Shown: positions 43,293 through 51,302 of the stretch, piece by piece
Layout of the letters: each line of letters begins with the position of its first letter
How positions within the stretch are numbered: position 1 is the first letter of the stretch
DNA from: Chryseobacterium taichungense
Lineage (GTDB): Bacteria > Bacteroidota > Bacteroidia > Flavobacteriales > Weeksellaceae
Length of the DNA: 64,000 nt
Direction of reading: 5' to 3'
NCBI RefSeq assembly: GCF_900109935.1
Contig: NZ_FOBV01000003.1
Coordinates: 186,001-250,000 of the forward strand
The notes under the pieces: generated by a model
The model's input: the letters and a program-made list of their open reading frames with translations, nothing else
Database searches by the model: none
Told to the model about the DNA's origin: nothing
Made by a program: the position numbers and the translations under genes

Positions 43293-44282
43293 TTATAAAA
43301 CCGGGGTATCCGCATTTCTGAATTCTTCCAGCAAATTTTTAAAAACGGTTTCTGCAGGAAGTACCTCATCAATTAAAGCTGAAACCTGGCCTATTTCAAG
43401 CTCTCCTTCATCCAAATCACCCTCAAACATTCCTTTTTTTGCTCTTGCGCGGCCTAAAGAAGCAATCAGGGATTCTTTATTTCTCCCTGTATTATAGATT
43501 TCTTCGAGTTCATTAAAAAACTTATTTTTAACCATCCTTACCGGCGCAAGTTCTTTCAGGGTAAGATGAGTATCACCTTCCTCAAGTTCAGTTATTTTTT
43601 TCTTCCAGTTTTCATGAGCACTTGCTTCTGTCGTTGCGGCAAACCGGGAGCCAATCTGTACACCGTCTGCCCCAAGAATCATGGCTGCTTTTATTTGTGA
43701 TCCCAAAGCAATTCCTCCTGCTGCAATCAGCGGTTTTGTAATATGTTTTTTAACATTCGGAATCAGACAGAATGTTGTCGTTTCATCTCTTCCATTGTGA
43801 CCGCCGGCCTCAAAACCTTCTGCAACGATACCGTCAACTCCTGCATCTTCGCATTTCATAGCAAATTTTGTAGATGAAACAACGTGAGCCACTTTTATTC
43901 CTTCTTTTTGAAGAGTTTCGGTATAAGCTTTAGGACTTCCGGCAGATGTGAAAACAATCTTCACACCTTCTTCCAAAATAATATTGATAATTTCTTCTAA
44001 ATTGGGATAAAGGAGCGCTACATTTACGCCAAAAGGCTTATCAGTAGCTTTCTTACACTTCTGAATATTTTCACGCAAAATGTCAGGATACATACTTGCT
44101 GAACCAATCAATCCCAATCCTCCGCAGTTTGAAACTGCCGAAGCCAGTCTCCATCCGGAATGCCAGATCATGCCCGCCTGGATGATGGGATATTCAATAT
44201 TAAAAAGTTGTGTAATTCTATTCTGACTTTGCTGCATATCGTGAAGTTTTTTAGCCGAACTAAAATCTATAAAATTGCTCAT
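43293..44282 (-). CDS. Nitronate monooxygenase-type flavin oxidoreductase
   Basis: A 329-residue TIM-barrel FMN protein counted from the ATG at 44282; a start at 44237 (MQQSQNRITQL) fits the family better and may be the true one. It has IIQAGMIWHSGWRLASAVSN, GGLGLIGSA, GGHNGRDETTTF and the FMN phosphate-binding AAGGIALGSQIKAAMILGAD. It would oxidise nitronates or act as an enoyl-ACP-reductase-like FMN enzyme. It is linked to the hydrolase gene downstream. Confidence 0.9.
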   Translation of the reverse strand: MSNFIDFSSAKKLHDMQQSQNRITQLFNIEYPIIQAGMIWHSGWRLASAVSNCGGLGLIGSASMYPDILRENIQKCKKATDKPFGVNVALLYPNLEEIINIILEEGVKIVFTSAGSPKAYTETLQKEGIKVAHVVSSTKFAMKCEDAGVDGIVAEGFEAGGHNGRDETTTFCLIPNVKKHITKPLIAAGGIALGSQIKAAMILGADGVQIGSRFAATTEASAHENWKKKITELEEGDTHLTLKELAPVRMVKNKFFNELEEIYNTGRNKESLIASLGRARAKKGMFEGDLDEGELEIGQVSALIDEVLPAETVFKNLLEEFRNADTPVL

Positions 44283-44331
44283 GCTGTAAAAATAATAAAA
44301 ACTAATGTTAACGGCAGTTTTAAGCATAAAA

Positions 44332-44356
44332 AAACCTTCAGAAATTCTGAAGGTTT
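44332..44356 (-). terminator. Terminator of the SurA-like gene
   Basis: AAACCTTCAGAA and TTCTGAAGGTTT form a 12-bp stem with an A-rich left flank, 5 bp beyond the gene end at 44362. Confidence 0.8.
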
Positions 44357-44361
44357 AGTAT

Positions 44362-45732
44362 TTATTTTTTGATTGAATCTTTTTTCCAGCTTCCTTTAAA
44401 AGCACAGCTGTCATATCGGCCGTCTATTGAAATGAATGTCGTCGGTAATTTTGAATTAACAAATTTTTCCACCATTTCATTTCTTCTTTTGTTAAGTGCC
44501 ATTTGCTTGATTCTGTCATAGTCAGTTTCCAGCGTAATCTGGTGTGCAGGAATCACATCTTCCATTTTAATGATCTTTACTACTTTTCTGTCTCTTTCAT
44601 CTTTATCATCAAAAGCATTCGTGATATCTCCTTTATTAAGACCTGCTAACTCATAACTGATTGTTCCAGGAACACTTTCTCTTTCTATTTTATTAGAACC
44701 ATCAGCACCGGGAATCACACCGGCATTGAATTTTGTTCTTTTATCATCAGAAAATCTGAACGCTGCATCTTTAAAAGTCATTTTACCGTCCATAATCAAA
44801 CCTCTGATGCTGTCTAATTTTGCTTTTGCGGTTTTAATTTCTTCATCCGTAGGCGTTGCCATTAGAAGAATATGTCTTGCATCATATATCTTTCCTGATT
44901 TTTTCACCAGCTGTATGATATGATAACCGAATTCGGATTCTATCGGGTCTGAAATTTCTCCTTCCTGAAGGTTAAGGGCAGCAGCTTCGAAAGGTTTTAC
45001 CATCTGACCTTTAGAGATATTTTTCATTAAACCACCGTTTGCCGCTGAACCCGGATCTTCTGAATAGATCCTTGCCTGGCTTTCAAAAGTTTCTCCTCCC
45101 TGAATATCCTGCTTTATTTTCTTTAGTCTGTTAATCAGTTCATCTTTGTGAGCTTCCGTAAGCTTGGGATACATCATAATCTGTGATAATGAAACCTCAT
45201 CTTTAATTTCCGGAAGCTGAGTTTTATACATATTGTAGAAATCAGTTACCTCATTAGGCGTAACGTCAGCTTTTTCCGTAATTCTCTGGTATTTTGCCTG
45301 TCCGTAATATTGATCCGTATCGATTTTCTCGATCGCATTTTTCATTTCATATCCGTTTCTGAACTTATAGGCAGCCAGCATCGTTTTTTCATCCGGAAAC
45401 TGGGACAATAATTGCTGATATTTTGCATTAGCCTGCTCCTTGATCGCAGCAGAACGATTATCTATTAAAGTATCTTTTCTTGCTTCGTATACCAGAAGTT
45501 TATTGTTGAGAAGATTTTCCAAAAACTCACACTTATCTATATTAGAAGCTCCCTGCTGTTTTGCATAGTTCATCTGCTCATTCACATCAGATTCCAAAAC
45601 AATTTCATCACCGATTACAGCAGCAATACCATCCACTAAATCTCCTTGTTTCAGCTGAGCATTCATCATATTTGCACCAAACAACATGATGAAAATTCCA
45701 AAAAGAAAAGTGATCTTAAGTTTATTTATCAT
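44362..45732 (-). CDS. Periplasmic peptidylprolyl isomerase, SurA-like
   Basis: A 456-residue chaperone with a signal peptide ending in ANMMNAQ (residue 26). An N-terminal SurA-like helical region (KQGDLVDGIAAVIGDEIVLE) is followed by two parvulin domains: about 175-275 (ARIYSEDPGSAANGGLMKNI) and about 280-390 (RHILLMATPTDEEI, then KFNAGVIPGADGSN). It helps fold outer-membrane proteins. A -7 element TAAATTTG lies upstream. PfkB and gldD genes precede it on the same strand. Confidence 0.92.
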   Translation of the reverse strand: MINKLKITFLFGIFIMLFGANMMNAQLKQGDLVDGIAAVIGDEIVLESDVNEQMNYAKQQGASNIDKCEFLENLLNNKLLVYEARKDTLIDNRSAAIKEQANAKYQQLLSQFPDEKTMLAAYKFRNGYEMKNAIEKIDTDQYYGQAKYQRITEKADVTPNEVTDFYNMYKTQLPEIKDEVSLSQIMMYPKLTEAHKDELINRLKKIKQDIQGGETFESQARIYSEDPGSAANGGLMKNISKGQMVKPFEAAALNLQEGEISDPIESEFGYHIIQLVKKSGKIYDARHILLMATPTDEEIKTAKAKLDSIRGLIMDGKMTFKDAAFRFSDDKRTKFNAGVIPGADGSNKIERESVPGTISYELAGLNKGDITNAFDDKDERDRKVVKIIKMEDVIPAHQITLETDYDRIKQMALNKRRNEMVEKFVNSKLPTTFISIDGRYDSCAFKGSWKKDSIKK

Positions 45733-45753
45733 TTTACTATTTTAAACAAGTTG

Positions 45754-45761
45754 CAAATTTA
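45754..45761 (-). promoter_or_regulatory. -7 promoter element of the SurA-like gene
   Basis: TAAATTTG on the minus strand matches TAnnTTTG, 21 bp upstream of the ATG; the -33 region reads TAG at the expected distance, a weak match. Confidence 0.5.
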
Positions 45762-45820
45762 GAATTCTTAATGAATTACACTAAATTTTTTATTATAAAT
45801 ATTTCTTAAAAAAGAAGTAT

Positions 45821-46744
45821 TTACTGTAGTTCCACGTCAAATGTTGTTAATTCTTTAAATTGTCTTAATCTTGCGAACATATCCGATTCATTTACCTCCT
45901 CAATTCTTTCGGTCCCGAATTTTTCAACTGTGAAAGAAGCCATTGCAGAAGCTACAATTAAAGCAGATTTCATGGTTTCAAAATCAGTTTTTCCTTTTTT
46001 AGCAAGATAAGCTGCAAAACCTCCCGCAAAAGTATCTCCGGCTCCGGTTGGATCGAAAACCTCTTCCAGCGGCAGTGCAGGGATCGCAAATACCTTATCG
46101 TCGTGGAAAAGTAACGCTCCGTGTTCACCTTTTTTGATAATGACATATTTCGGGCCCATCGCATGAATTTTTTTAGCTGCTTTTACCAAAGAATATTCTC
46201 CGGAAAGCTGTCTTGCTTCTTCATCATTGATGGTGATAACATCTGTTTTCGCGATCATGTCCATTAAAATATCCCAGGCGGTATTCATCCAGAAATTCAT
46301 TGTATCGAGAATAACTAATTTCGGACGATTATGCATTTTTTCAAGAACTGACAGCTGTACTCCCGGATGAAGATTTCCTAATAATAAAATCTCTGCATCC
46401 TGCATAGAATCAGGAATTTTTGGATCAAAGTTTTCCAGAACATTTACTTCTGTTGCCAATGTATCTCTTGTATTCAGATCGTTATGGTATTTCCCGGCCC
46501 AGAAAAAAGTTTTACCTTCTTTTACAATTTCAATCCCTTCGATGTTTACACCTCTATCGGTAAACATATCCAGATATTCCTGAGGGAAATCGCCTCCCAC
46601 AACGGAAACGATTCCTGATTTTACACCCAAAATAGATGAAGTAATCCCGATATATGTTGCTGCACCTCCCAAAATTTTATCTGTTTTACCAAATGGAGTT
46701 TCAATTGCATCGAATGCAACACTTCCTACAACTAAAAGTTTCAT
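45821..46744 (-). CDS. PfkB family carbohydrate kinase
   Basis: A 307-residue ribokinase-fold sugar or nucleoside kinase. The N-terminal motif is GGAATYIGITSSILGVKSG and the C-terminal catalytic motif is DPTGAGDTFAGGFAAYL, with the base Asp in GAGD (about residue 239). The substrate is not told by the sequence. It lies between gldD and the SurA-like gene on the same strand, an arrangement I have seen conserved in related genomes. Confidence 0.92.
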   Translation of the reverse strand: MKLLVVGSVAFDAIETPFGKTDKILGGAATYIGITSSILGVKSGIVSVVGGDFPQEYLDMFTDRGVNIEGIEIVKEGKTFFWAGKYHNDLNTRDTLATEVNVLENFDPKIPDSMQDAEILLLGNLHPGVQLSVLEKMHNRPKLVILDTMNFWMNTAWDILMDMIAKTDVITINDEEARQLSGEYSLVKAAKKIHAMGPKYVIIKKGEHGALLFHDDKVFAIPALPLEEVFDPTGAGDTFAGGFAAYLAKKGKTDFETMKSALIVASAMASFTVEKFGTERIEEVNESDMFARLRQFKELTTFDVELQ

Positions 46745-46771
46745 ATTATTTTCAAAGTATGTTAAACGTAA

Positions 46772-47329
46772 TTAATTTTTCCATTCAAATGTGTCAAGCA
46801 GATGTTTCATATCATTTTTGATATAATCCACTGCAGGAGCCAAAGAGTCAGGTTTTGGCCTTGTGTTAAAGTATAAGTAAGCAGTTACAAAATGTTTTGT
46901 ACTGTCTGTAATGTAAAACTGAAGATTGGAAGCACTTTGACCTTTAAGCTCGTAGAAATTACCATACACCTTCTTTTCCGGGTATTCGAATGATTTGGTG
47001 TCAATAGCACTTGCCTTTATCGTATGTTCGTAAACCATTTTTTCCGCTTCCCGGATGTGTGCCGCGAAATCGTTTTTTATCGGATAATAAGTAACGAATA
47101 CTTTCGCTTTCATTTTCGGATAGTTCAGGTAATACCAGCAAGGTCTTTTGGCATCTGCTATTTTGGCAAAATCTGAATATTCAAATGTATAGGCACAGTT
47201 ATTTTCAAACTTCTGGTATTTTGGGGCAGGATATTCCAGGCGAAGTTCTCCATAAGGCTTTGGAATAGGATCTTTGCCACAAGACACCAAAAGCAAAACT
47301 GCAAAAATAAAAATGGCGTTTTTAAACAT
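46772..47329 (-). CDS. gldD: Gliding motility lipoprotein GldD
   Basis: A 185-residue lipoprotein from the ATG at 47329 with lipobox LLVSC (Cys17). GldD features are the mature start GKDPIPKPYGELRLEYPAPK and RPCWYYLNYPKMKAKVFVTY, followed by a C-terminal MKHLLDTFEWKN. It is required for gliding and the type IX secretion motor in Flavobacterium. In F. johnsoniae gldE and ssb lie beside it; here the 287 bp before it contain only repeats and no gldE or ssb. Confidence 0.93.
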   Translation of the reverse strand: MFKNAIFIFAVLLLVSCGKDPIPKPYGELRLEYPAPKYQKFENNCAYTFEYSDFAKIADAKRPCWYYLNYPKMKAKVFVTYYPIKNDFAAHIREAEKMVYEHTIKASAIDTKSFEYPEKKVYGNFYELKGQSASNLQFYITDSTKHFVTAYLYFNTRPKPDSLAPAVDYIKNDMKHLLDTFEWKN

Positions 47330-47340
47330 TTTGCAAAAAT

Positions 47341-47615
47341 ACAAATTCCATTTAGATTTGAGAATACAAATTTCAGGATTTCAATAGGTTTTGGATTTGA
47401 AATTGAATTTTGTAGGGATGGCTTTATTTTAACACAAAGATCGCAAGATTTTTTTGATCATTACCCGCTTTTAAGTTCGCAAAGGCGTTTCACTCAGCAA
47501 AAGACATTAAAATTTATAATTTTGGGTGAATAGCACATTTTGTCATTCTGTAGAAATCCAGACAATTTATATTTAATTTTTGAGATTGCTTCGTCGCTTC
47601 GCTCCTCGCAATGAC
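47341..47615. repeat. Repeat-rich spacer between mutY and gldD
   Basis: Three repeat-type segments follow one another: AACACAAAGATCGCAAGATTTTT and TTCGCAAAGGCGTTTCACTC (47431-47506), GTCATTCTGTAGAAATC (47538 on), and GCTTCGTCGCTTCGCTCCTC followed by GCAATGACATC (47587-47617). These are of the intergenic-repeat type widespread in Bacteroidota and other bacteria. No coding sequence is present. Confidence 0.55.
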
Positions 47616-47616
47616 A

Positions 47617-48660
47617 TCACAGAATTCTGTATGCCGCATCATAATTTTGGATATAATTTTCCAAAGGTTTTGGAAATGATCTTTCGTGAGAATCCATTAC
47701 ATTGGTTATGATGAAATTATTCTCAGCGATAAAACTTTGCCAGATTTCTTCAGAATCTACTTCAACATTGTAAATTTCTATGCTTAAATTTTTGTGTGTC
47801 AGTTTATGGCTTACCGTTTTCACTCCTACGATGAATGCTACCAGTTTATCGGAAATTTCAGGTACAAATTCGAACAGCTTTTTCCATATGAAGTCATCTT
47901 TTCTCTGCTGAATCAGGAATTGTCCGTTTCTGTGGACAAAATAATATTTTAATTCAAGATCTTTTGCTTTTGTTTTTTTGGCTTTAACGGGAAATTCAGA
48001 TACTTTGTTCAATGAAAAAGCCAGACAATCATTATTTAGCGGACATTCTCCACACAAAGGATTCTTTGGTTTACAAATTTCAGATCCCAGATCCATCATG
48101 GCCTGATTAAAATCACCGACATTATCCGGTAAAATTAAATGTGCAAGCTCAGAAAAATAATTGAAAGCTCTTGAGTTTGAAATATCAAAATCATCTGCAA
48201 AAATACGGCTGAGAACACGGTAAAAATTTCCGTCCACCGCAGGAATTTTGCCATTGAAACAAATACTGGAAACCGCAGCAGCAGTATATTTGCCTACTCC
48301 TTTTAATTTTAAAATTTCTTCATATTCATGGGGGAAAATTCCGTGATAGTCGTTCATGATCTGCTGTGACGCTTTATGAACATTTATAGCCCTTGAATAA
48401 TATCCCAATCCTTTCCAATACAGTAAAACTTCATTTTCATCAGCTTCAGCCAGTGTTTTAACGTCCGGAAACCTTGCAATAAAATTATTGTAGTGATTCA
48501 ATCCCTGATTGATCCTTGTCTGCTGAAAAACAATCTCACATATCCATATTTTATAAGGATCTTTTGTCTGGCGGAAAGGAAGATCTCTGGCATTTATCCT
48601 GTACCAACTTAGAAGTTTACTGCCAATAGGTTTTAAATCTGAATTTTTTATATTTTCCAA
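47617..48660 (-). CDS. mutY: A/G-specific adenine glycosylase
   Basis: A 347-residue glycosylase that removes adenine opposite 8-oxoguanine. It contains the helix-hairpin-helix LKGVGKYTAAAVSSICF, the catalytic Asp in AVDGNFYRVLSR, the 4Fe-4S ligands CKPKNPLCGECPLNNDC and a C-terminal NUDIX-like domain (about 230-347). The start is unusual: a TTG at 48660 is the first recognisable start in frame, and no ATG is available. A -7 motif TATCTTTG lies at 48683-48690. Confidence 0.93.
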   Translation of the reverse strand: MENIKNSDLKPIGSKLLSWYRINARDLPFRQTKDPYKIWICEIVFQQTRINQGLNHYNNFIARFPDVKTLAEADENEVLLYWKGLGYYSRAINVHKASQQIMNDYHGIFPHEYEEILKLKGVGKYTAAAVSSICFNGKIPAVDGNFYRVLSRIFADDFDISNSRAFNYFSELAHLILPDNVGDFNQAMMDLGSEICKPKNPLCGECPLNNDCLAFSLNKVSEFPVKAKKTKAKDLELKYYFVHRNGQFLIQQRKDDFIWKKLFEFVPEISDKLVAFIVGVKTVSHKLTHKNLSIEIYNVEVDSEEIWQSFIAENNFIITNVMDSHERSFPKPLENYIQNYDAAYRIL

Positions 48661-48682
48661 AAGTTCTTCTTCATTAATGCTG

Positions 48683-48690
48683 CAAAGATA
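48683..48690 (-). promoter_or_regulatory. -7 promoter element of mutY
   Basis: TATCTTTG on the minus strand matches TAnnTTTG exactly, 22 bp upstream of the TTG start codon; no -33 TTG at the usual spacing. Confidence 0.5.
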
Positions 48691-48692
48691 AT

Positions 48693-49139
48693 TTAATTTT
48701 CCCTTTTTACCGGGTAAACGGGGGCGGCTTTAAGCCATTGATATTTCAGGTGTTTGTCTTTTGCAATAAAGCGGTAGCCTTCAAGTCTTTTAAGGTAAGC
48801 ATACATCGGAGATTTCAGTTTCAATCTTTGATTTGACAAAATCTGCATTGGAAAGGTAACGATTGAGTCTATCGTTGTTTTAAGCACTTCTCCTGATTGA
48901 ATTTTATAGATGAAAACTGCCCGTCCACGACCTGTAGAACTGTCTGTCAGTTTAATATCTGATGTTGAAATTACGAGATTACTGGCATCAAAGCATTCCT
49001 GTTCACTCATAATATAAGCTTTACCTTCTTGTCTTTCGTCCGCAAAAAGATCTATTGTATGTTCCTGTTGAATCTTTTTTTCTTCACAGCTAACCACAAA
49101 AAGAATTAATGGCAAAAAATAAAGTAATCTGCCTTTCAT
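48693..49139 (-). CDS. Small lipoprotein downstream of the type VI sheath genes
   Basis: A 148-residue lipoprotein from the ATG at 49139 with lipobox LFVVSC (Cys18). The mature part has ECFDASNLVISTSDIKLTDS, TFPMQILSNQRLKLKSPMYA and YRFIAKDKHLKYQWL. A terminator separates it from tssC, so it is probably transcribed on its own, but it lies in the same orientation right behind. It could be a type VI lipoprotein of the Bacteroidota set (TssQ-like) or unrelated; I cannot decide. Confidence 0.65.
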   Translation of the reverse strand: MKGRLLYFLPLILFVVSCEEKKIQQEHTIDLFADERQEGKAYIMSEQECFDASNLVISTSDIKLTDSSTGRGRAVFIYKIQSGEVLKTTIDSIVTFPMQILSNQRLKLKSPMYAYLKRLEGYRFIAKDKHLKYQWLKAAPVYPVKREN

Positions 49140-49164
49140 AAAGAAATATTTTAATGATTTGATA

Positions 49165-49195
49165 GAAAAAAACCGATGTATTTTCATCGGTTTTT
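49165..49195 (-). terminator. Terminator of the tssB-tssC unit
   Basis: AACCGATG and CATCGGTT form an 8-bp stem with a 6-base loop; the A-run on the left (49166-49172) gives a U-run for the minus-strand message. It lies 17 bp beyond the tssC stop. Confidence 0.8.
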
Positions 49196-49211
49196 ATTGT
49201 AAGATATTTTT

Positions 49212-50576
49212 TTATTCCTGAGCGTATTCAGCATCCCATTCGTTTCCGTCATCACCTTTGTGCCCGTCAAGCTTTATCACAAAACTTTTTGTTGGGAAAT
49301 ATGGTGTCAGGCGGATGTCAAGCCACACTCTGTCTTTATTTACTCTATCCTGTTCGAAACGAACGATTTTAAATTTCTCGATCAGTTTGTCCGGACCTTT
49401 AATATTATCCAGGAACTGAACAATCTGTCTTCTCAAATCATCTTCATTTTTAGCATTCCAGTTTTCGAAAGCTCTTCTGTTCAGGAAGTCTAATAAAACT
49501 TTAGTGACATAGTCGAATACACGGACAACAGAATACGTCTGCAGACCGATATTATCGCCGGTGAACAGTGTTTTTGCAGAAAATGCCATGATCTTTCCGT
49601 ACTCATTTACCATAGGAACAAGTCCCATTTTTTCAAGCTGTGAAATCTCGCTTTTCTTTAACTCGAATTTTACGGCGTCTACTTCATTGATGTTTCCATG
49701 TTTTTTACCGGCAGCTACCTGAGACATCAGCGTTTTATGGATTTTTCCTGCCAGTGAAGTCGATGGCGGAAGCTCTACGTTTTCTTCCTCTCCTACTTCT
49801 TCAGCCTTTCCACGGCCTACCAGCCAGTTGCATGTCATGATCACATTACTTCTGTGCAGTTCTCCACCCGTAAGATTCGCAGAGTGGAAAAGATCTACCA
49901 CATCATCCGGCTTATCAAGATTCGCAAAATCGGTAACCATCATCACTTTGTTTTCGTTACAGATTTTTGCCCATTTCTCAATGACTTTATTCGATCCCAA
50001 ATATCCCGGAATTGCTAAAATAGAATAGTTATCCCTAAGATCAAGGCGATCGTAATAATTTTTAAATTCTTCTGCAATAGCATCGATAAACAAAGGATTA
50101 TCAAGATCGGAAACTTGATCCAGGCTTGCATTGACAATGCTTACATTGTCAACTTTATCAAGCTCGGTATTTTTATAAAACTGAGCCACCGTTCTGTAGT
50201 TGGTTTCAAGCATGCGAACGGCGTCAAGTGTATTTTTAAGGTTTGATTTCAGGCTCTGCTCTGCTGCCTGTGCCTTTGATTTGCATGTTTCGGCCATTTT
50301 ATCGGCAGAATCATTGCCTTCCAGAAGATTTACCCAAAGGTTTATTTTTTGAAGAAGCTCTTTTCGTTCCTCTTCTTTATTGCTGTCATTAAGGAAGATT
50401 TCTTTCCTTGCTTTTCTGGTAGGGTTCATATTGGCAATACCATCCACAACGGATTCTACAAAACCAAAACCTCCGATTTTATTGAGTTCGGCAAGCGGAT
50501 TAGCCTTCGGCTGACCTGCGTGTTGCTGCTGTTGTCCCTGTTGTTGGTTTTCAGCTGCCTGTAATTTACTATCCAT
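49212..50576 (-). CDS. tssC: Type VI secretion sheath large subunit (TssC, DUF5458 type)
   Basis: A 454-residue protein of the Bacteroidota TssC family (DUF5458). A glutamine-rich N-terminus precedes GGFGFVESVVDGIANMNPTR, and the sheath core has YSILAIPGYLGSNKVIEKWA, NLTGGELHRSNVIMTCNWLV, SLAGKIHKTLMSQVAAGKKH and LQTYSVVRVFDYVTKVLLDF. It forms the outer contractile sheath with TssB. It lies 21 bp after tssB. No other type VI core gene (Hcp, VgrG, ClpV, baseplate, membrane complex) is seen in this window. Confidence 0.9.
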   Translation of the reverse strand: MDSKLQAAENQQQGQQQQHAGQPKANPLAELNKIGGFGFVESVVDGIANMNPTRKARKEIFLNDSNKEEERKELLQKINLWVNLLEGNDSADKMAETCKSKAQAAEQSLKSNLKNTLDAVRMLETNYRTVAQFYKNTELDKVDNVSIVNASLDQVSDLDNPLFIDAIAEEFKNYYDRLDLRDNYSILAIPGYLGSNKVIEKWAKICNENKVMMVTDFANLDKPDDVVDLFHSANLTGGELHRSNVIMTCNWLVGRGKAEEVGEEENVELPPSTSLAGKIHKTLMSQVAAGKKHGNINEVDAVKFELKKSEISQLEKMGLVPMVNEYGKIMAFSAKTLFTGDNIGLQTYSVVRVFDYVTKVLLDFLNRRAFENWNAKNEDDLRRQIVQFLDNIKGPDKLIEKFKIVRFEQDRVNKDRVWLDIRLTPYFPTKSFVIKLDGHKGDDGNEWDAEYAQE

Positions 50577-50597
50577 GATTAATGTAAAGTCTTTAGA

Positions 50598-51044
50598 TTA
50601 TTTTTCAAGTTCTTGTGCCACGTCCTTCAATACTTCGATAAATGCAGCTCTGGTCTGATCATTTTCGAGCATATTCCGCAAAATTTTGTTGGTTTTCAGC
50701 TGACGTACGATTTTATTGTACTGTTCATGCTCCATGCTGAGCTGCTGAAGGTACGCTGATTTCTGGGTAAGATTTTTCGGGGTGAAGTCCGCAAGATTTT
50801 GAAAACGGAATTCTTCTTCTACTACATTGCCGTCTTCCGTTTCGTGCTGCACGTGTACAGAAGGCTGGAAATGTTTGAAGACGTCATCCACAGTCTTTAG
50901 ACCTGTTACAATTTCAGGAACATAAGATTCATCTGTAGTAAGCTGGCTCACGATGAGTGACTTGTTTTCCTGTATGTTCTGAATAGCTTCATTAGCATCC
51001 ACTTTCACTTCGTTTCCGCCAACGCCATAATTAAACATTGCCAT
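50598..51044 (-). CDS. tssB: Type VI secretion sheath small subunit (TssB)
   Basis: A 148-residue protein counted from the ATG at 51044 (MAMFNYGVGGNEVKVDANEA); the open frame upstream looks non-coding. The C-terminal half has RFQNLADFTPKNLTQKSAYL and QQLSMEHEQYNKIVRQLKTN, as in small sheath subunits. It interlocks with TssC to make the contractile tube. It is the first gene of a two-gene unit ended by a terminator after tssC. Confidence 0.88.
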   Translation of the reverse strand: MAMFNYGVGGNEVKVDANEAIQNIQENKSLIVSQLTTDESYVPEIVTGLKTVDDVFKHFQPSVHVQHETEDGNVVEEEFRFQNLADFTPKNLTQKSAYLQQLSMEHEQYNKIVRQLKTNKILRNMLENDQTRAAFIEVLKDVAQELEK

Positions 51045-51248
51045 ATTATTGTTATTTTGAGATTTTCTATTTTGGTGTGAATCGTATTTATCAGCATCAA
51101 ATAACTGACCAATCCAATGTTTAAATTTAAAAAAAAACTGTAACATACAAAATTTTGTTAAGATTTTTCTTGAAATATTTAATTTAAATACTAAATATTA
51201 ATCAAAAATCAACATTTTACGATAATACTAAGCTAGGAAAAATTAAAT

Positions 51249-51277
51249 AAAAAACGCACCATTTCTGATGCGTTTTT
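51249..51277 (-). terminator. Terminator of the first M13 peptidase gene
   Basis: AAAACGCA and TGCGTTTT form a stem around a 10-base loop with a strong A-run on the left (U-run for the minus strand), 26 bp beyond the gene end. Confidence 0.78.
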
Positions 51278-51302
51278 CGTTTTCTAACAATTTTTGGCTT
51301 GT

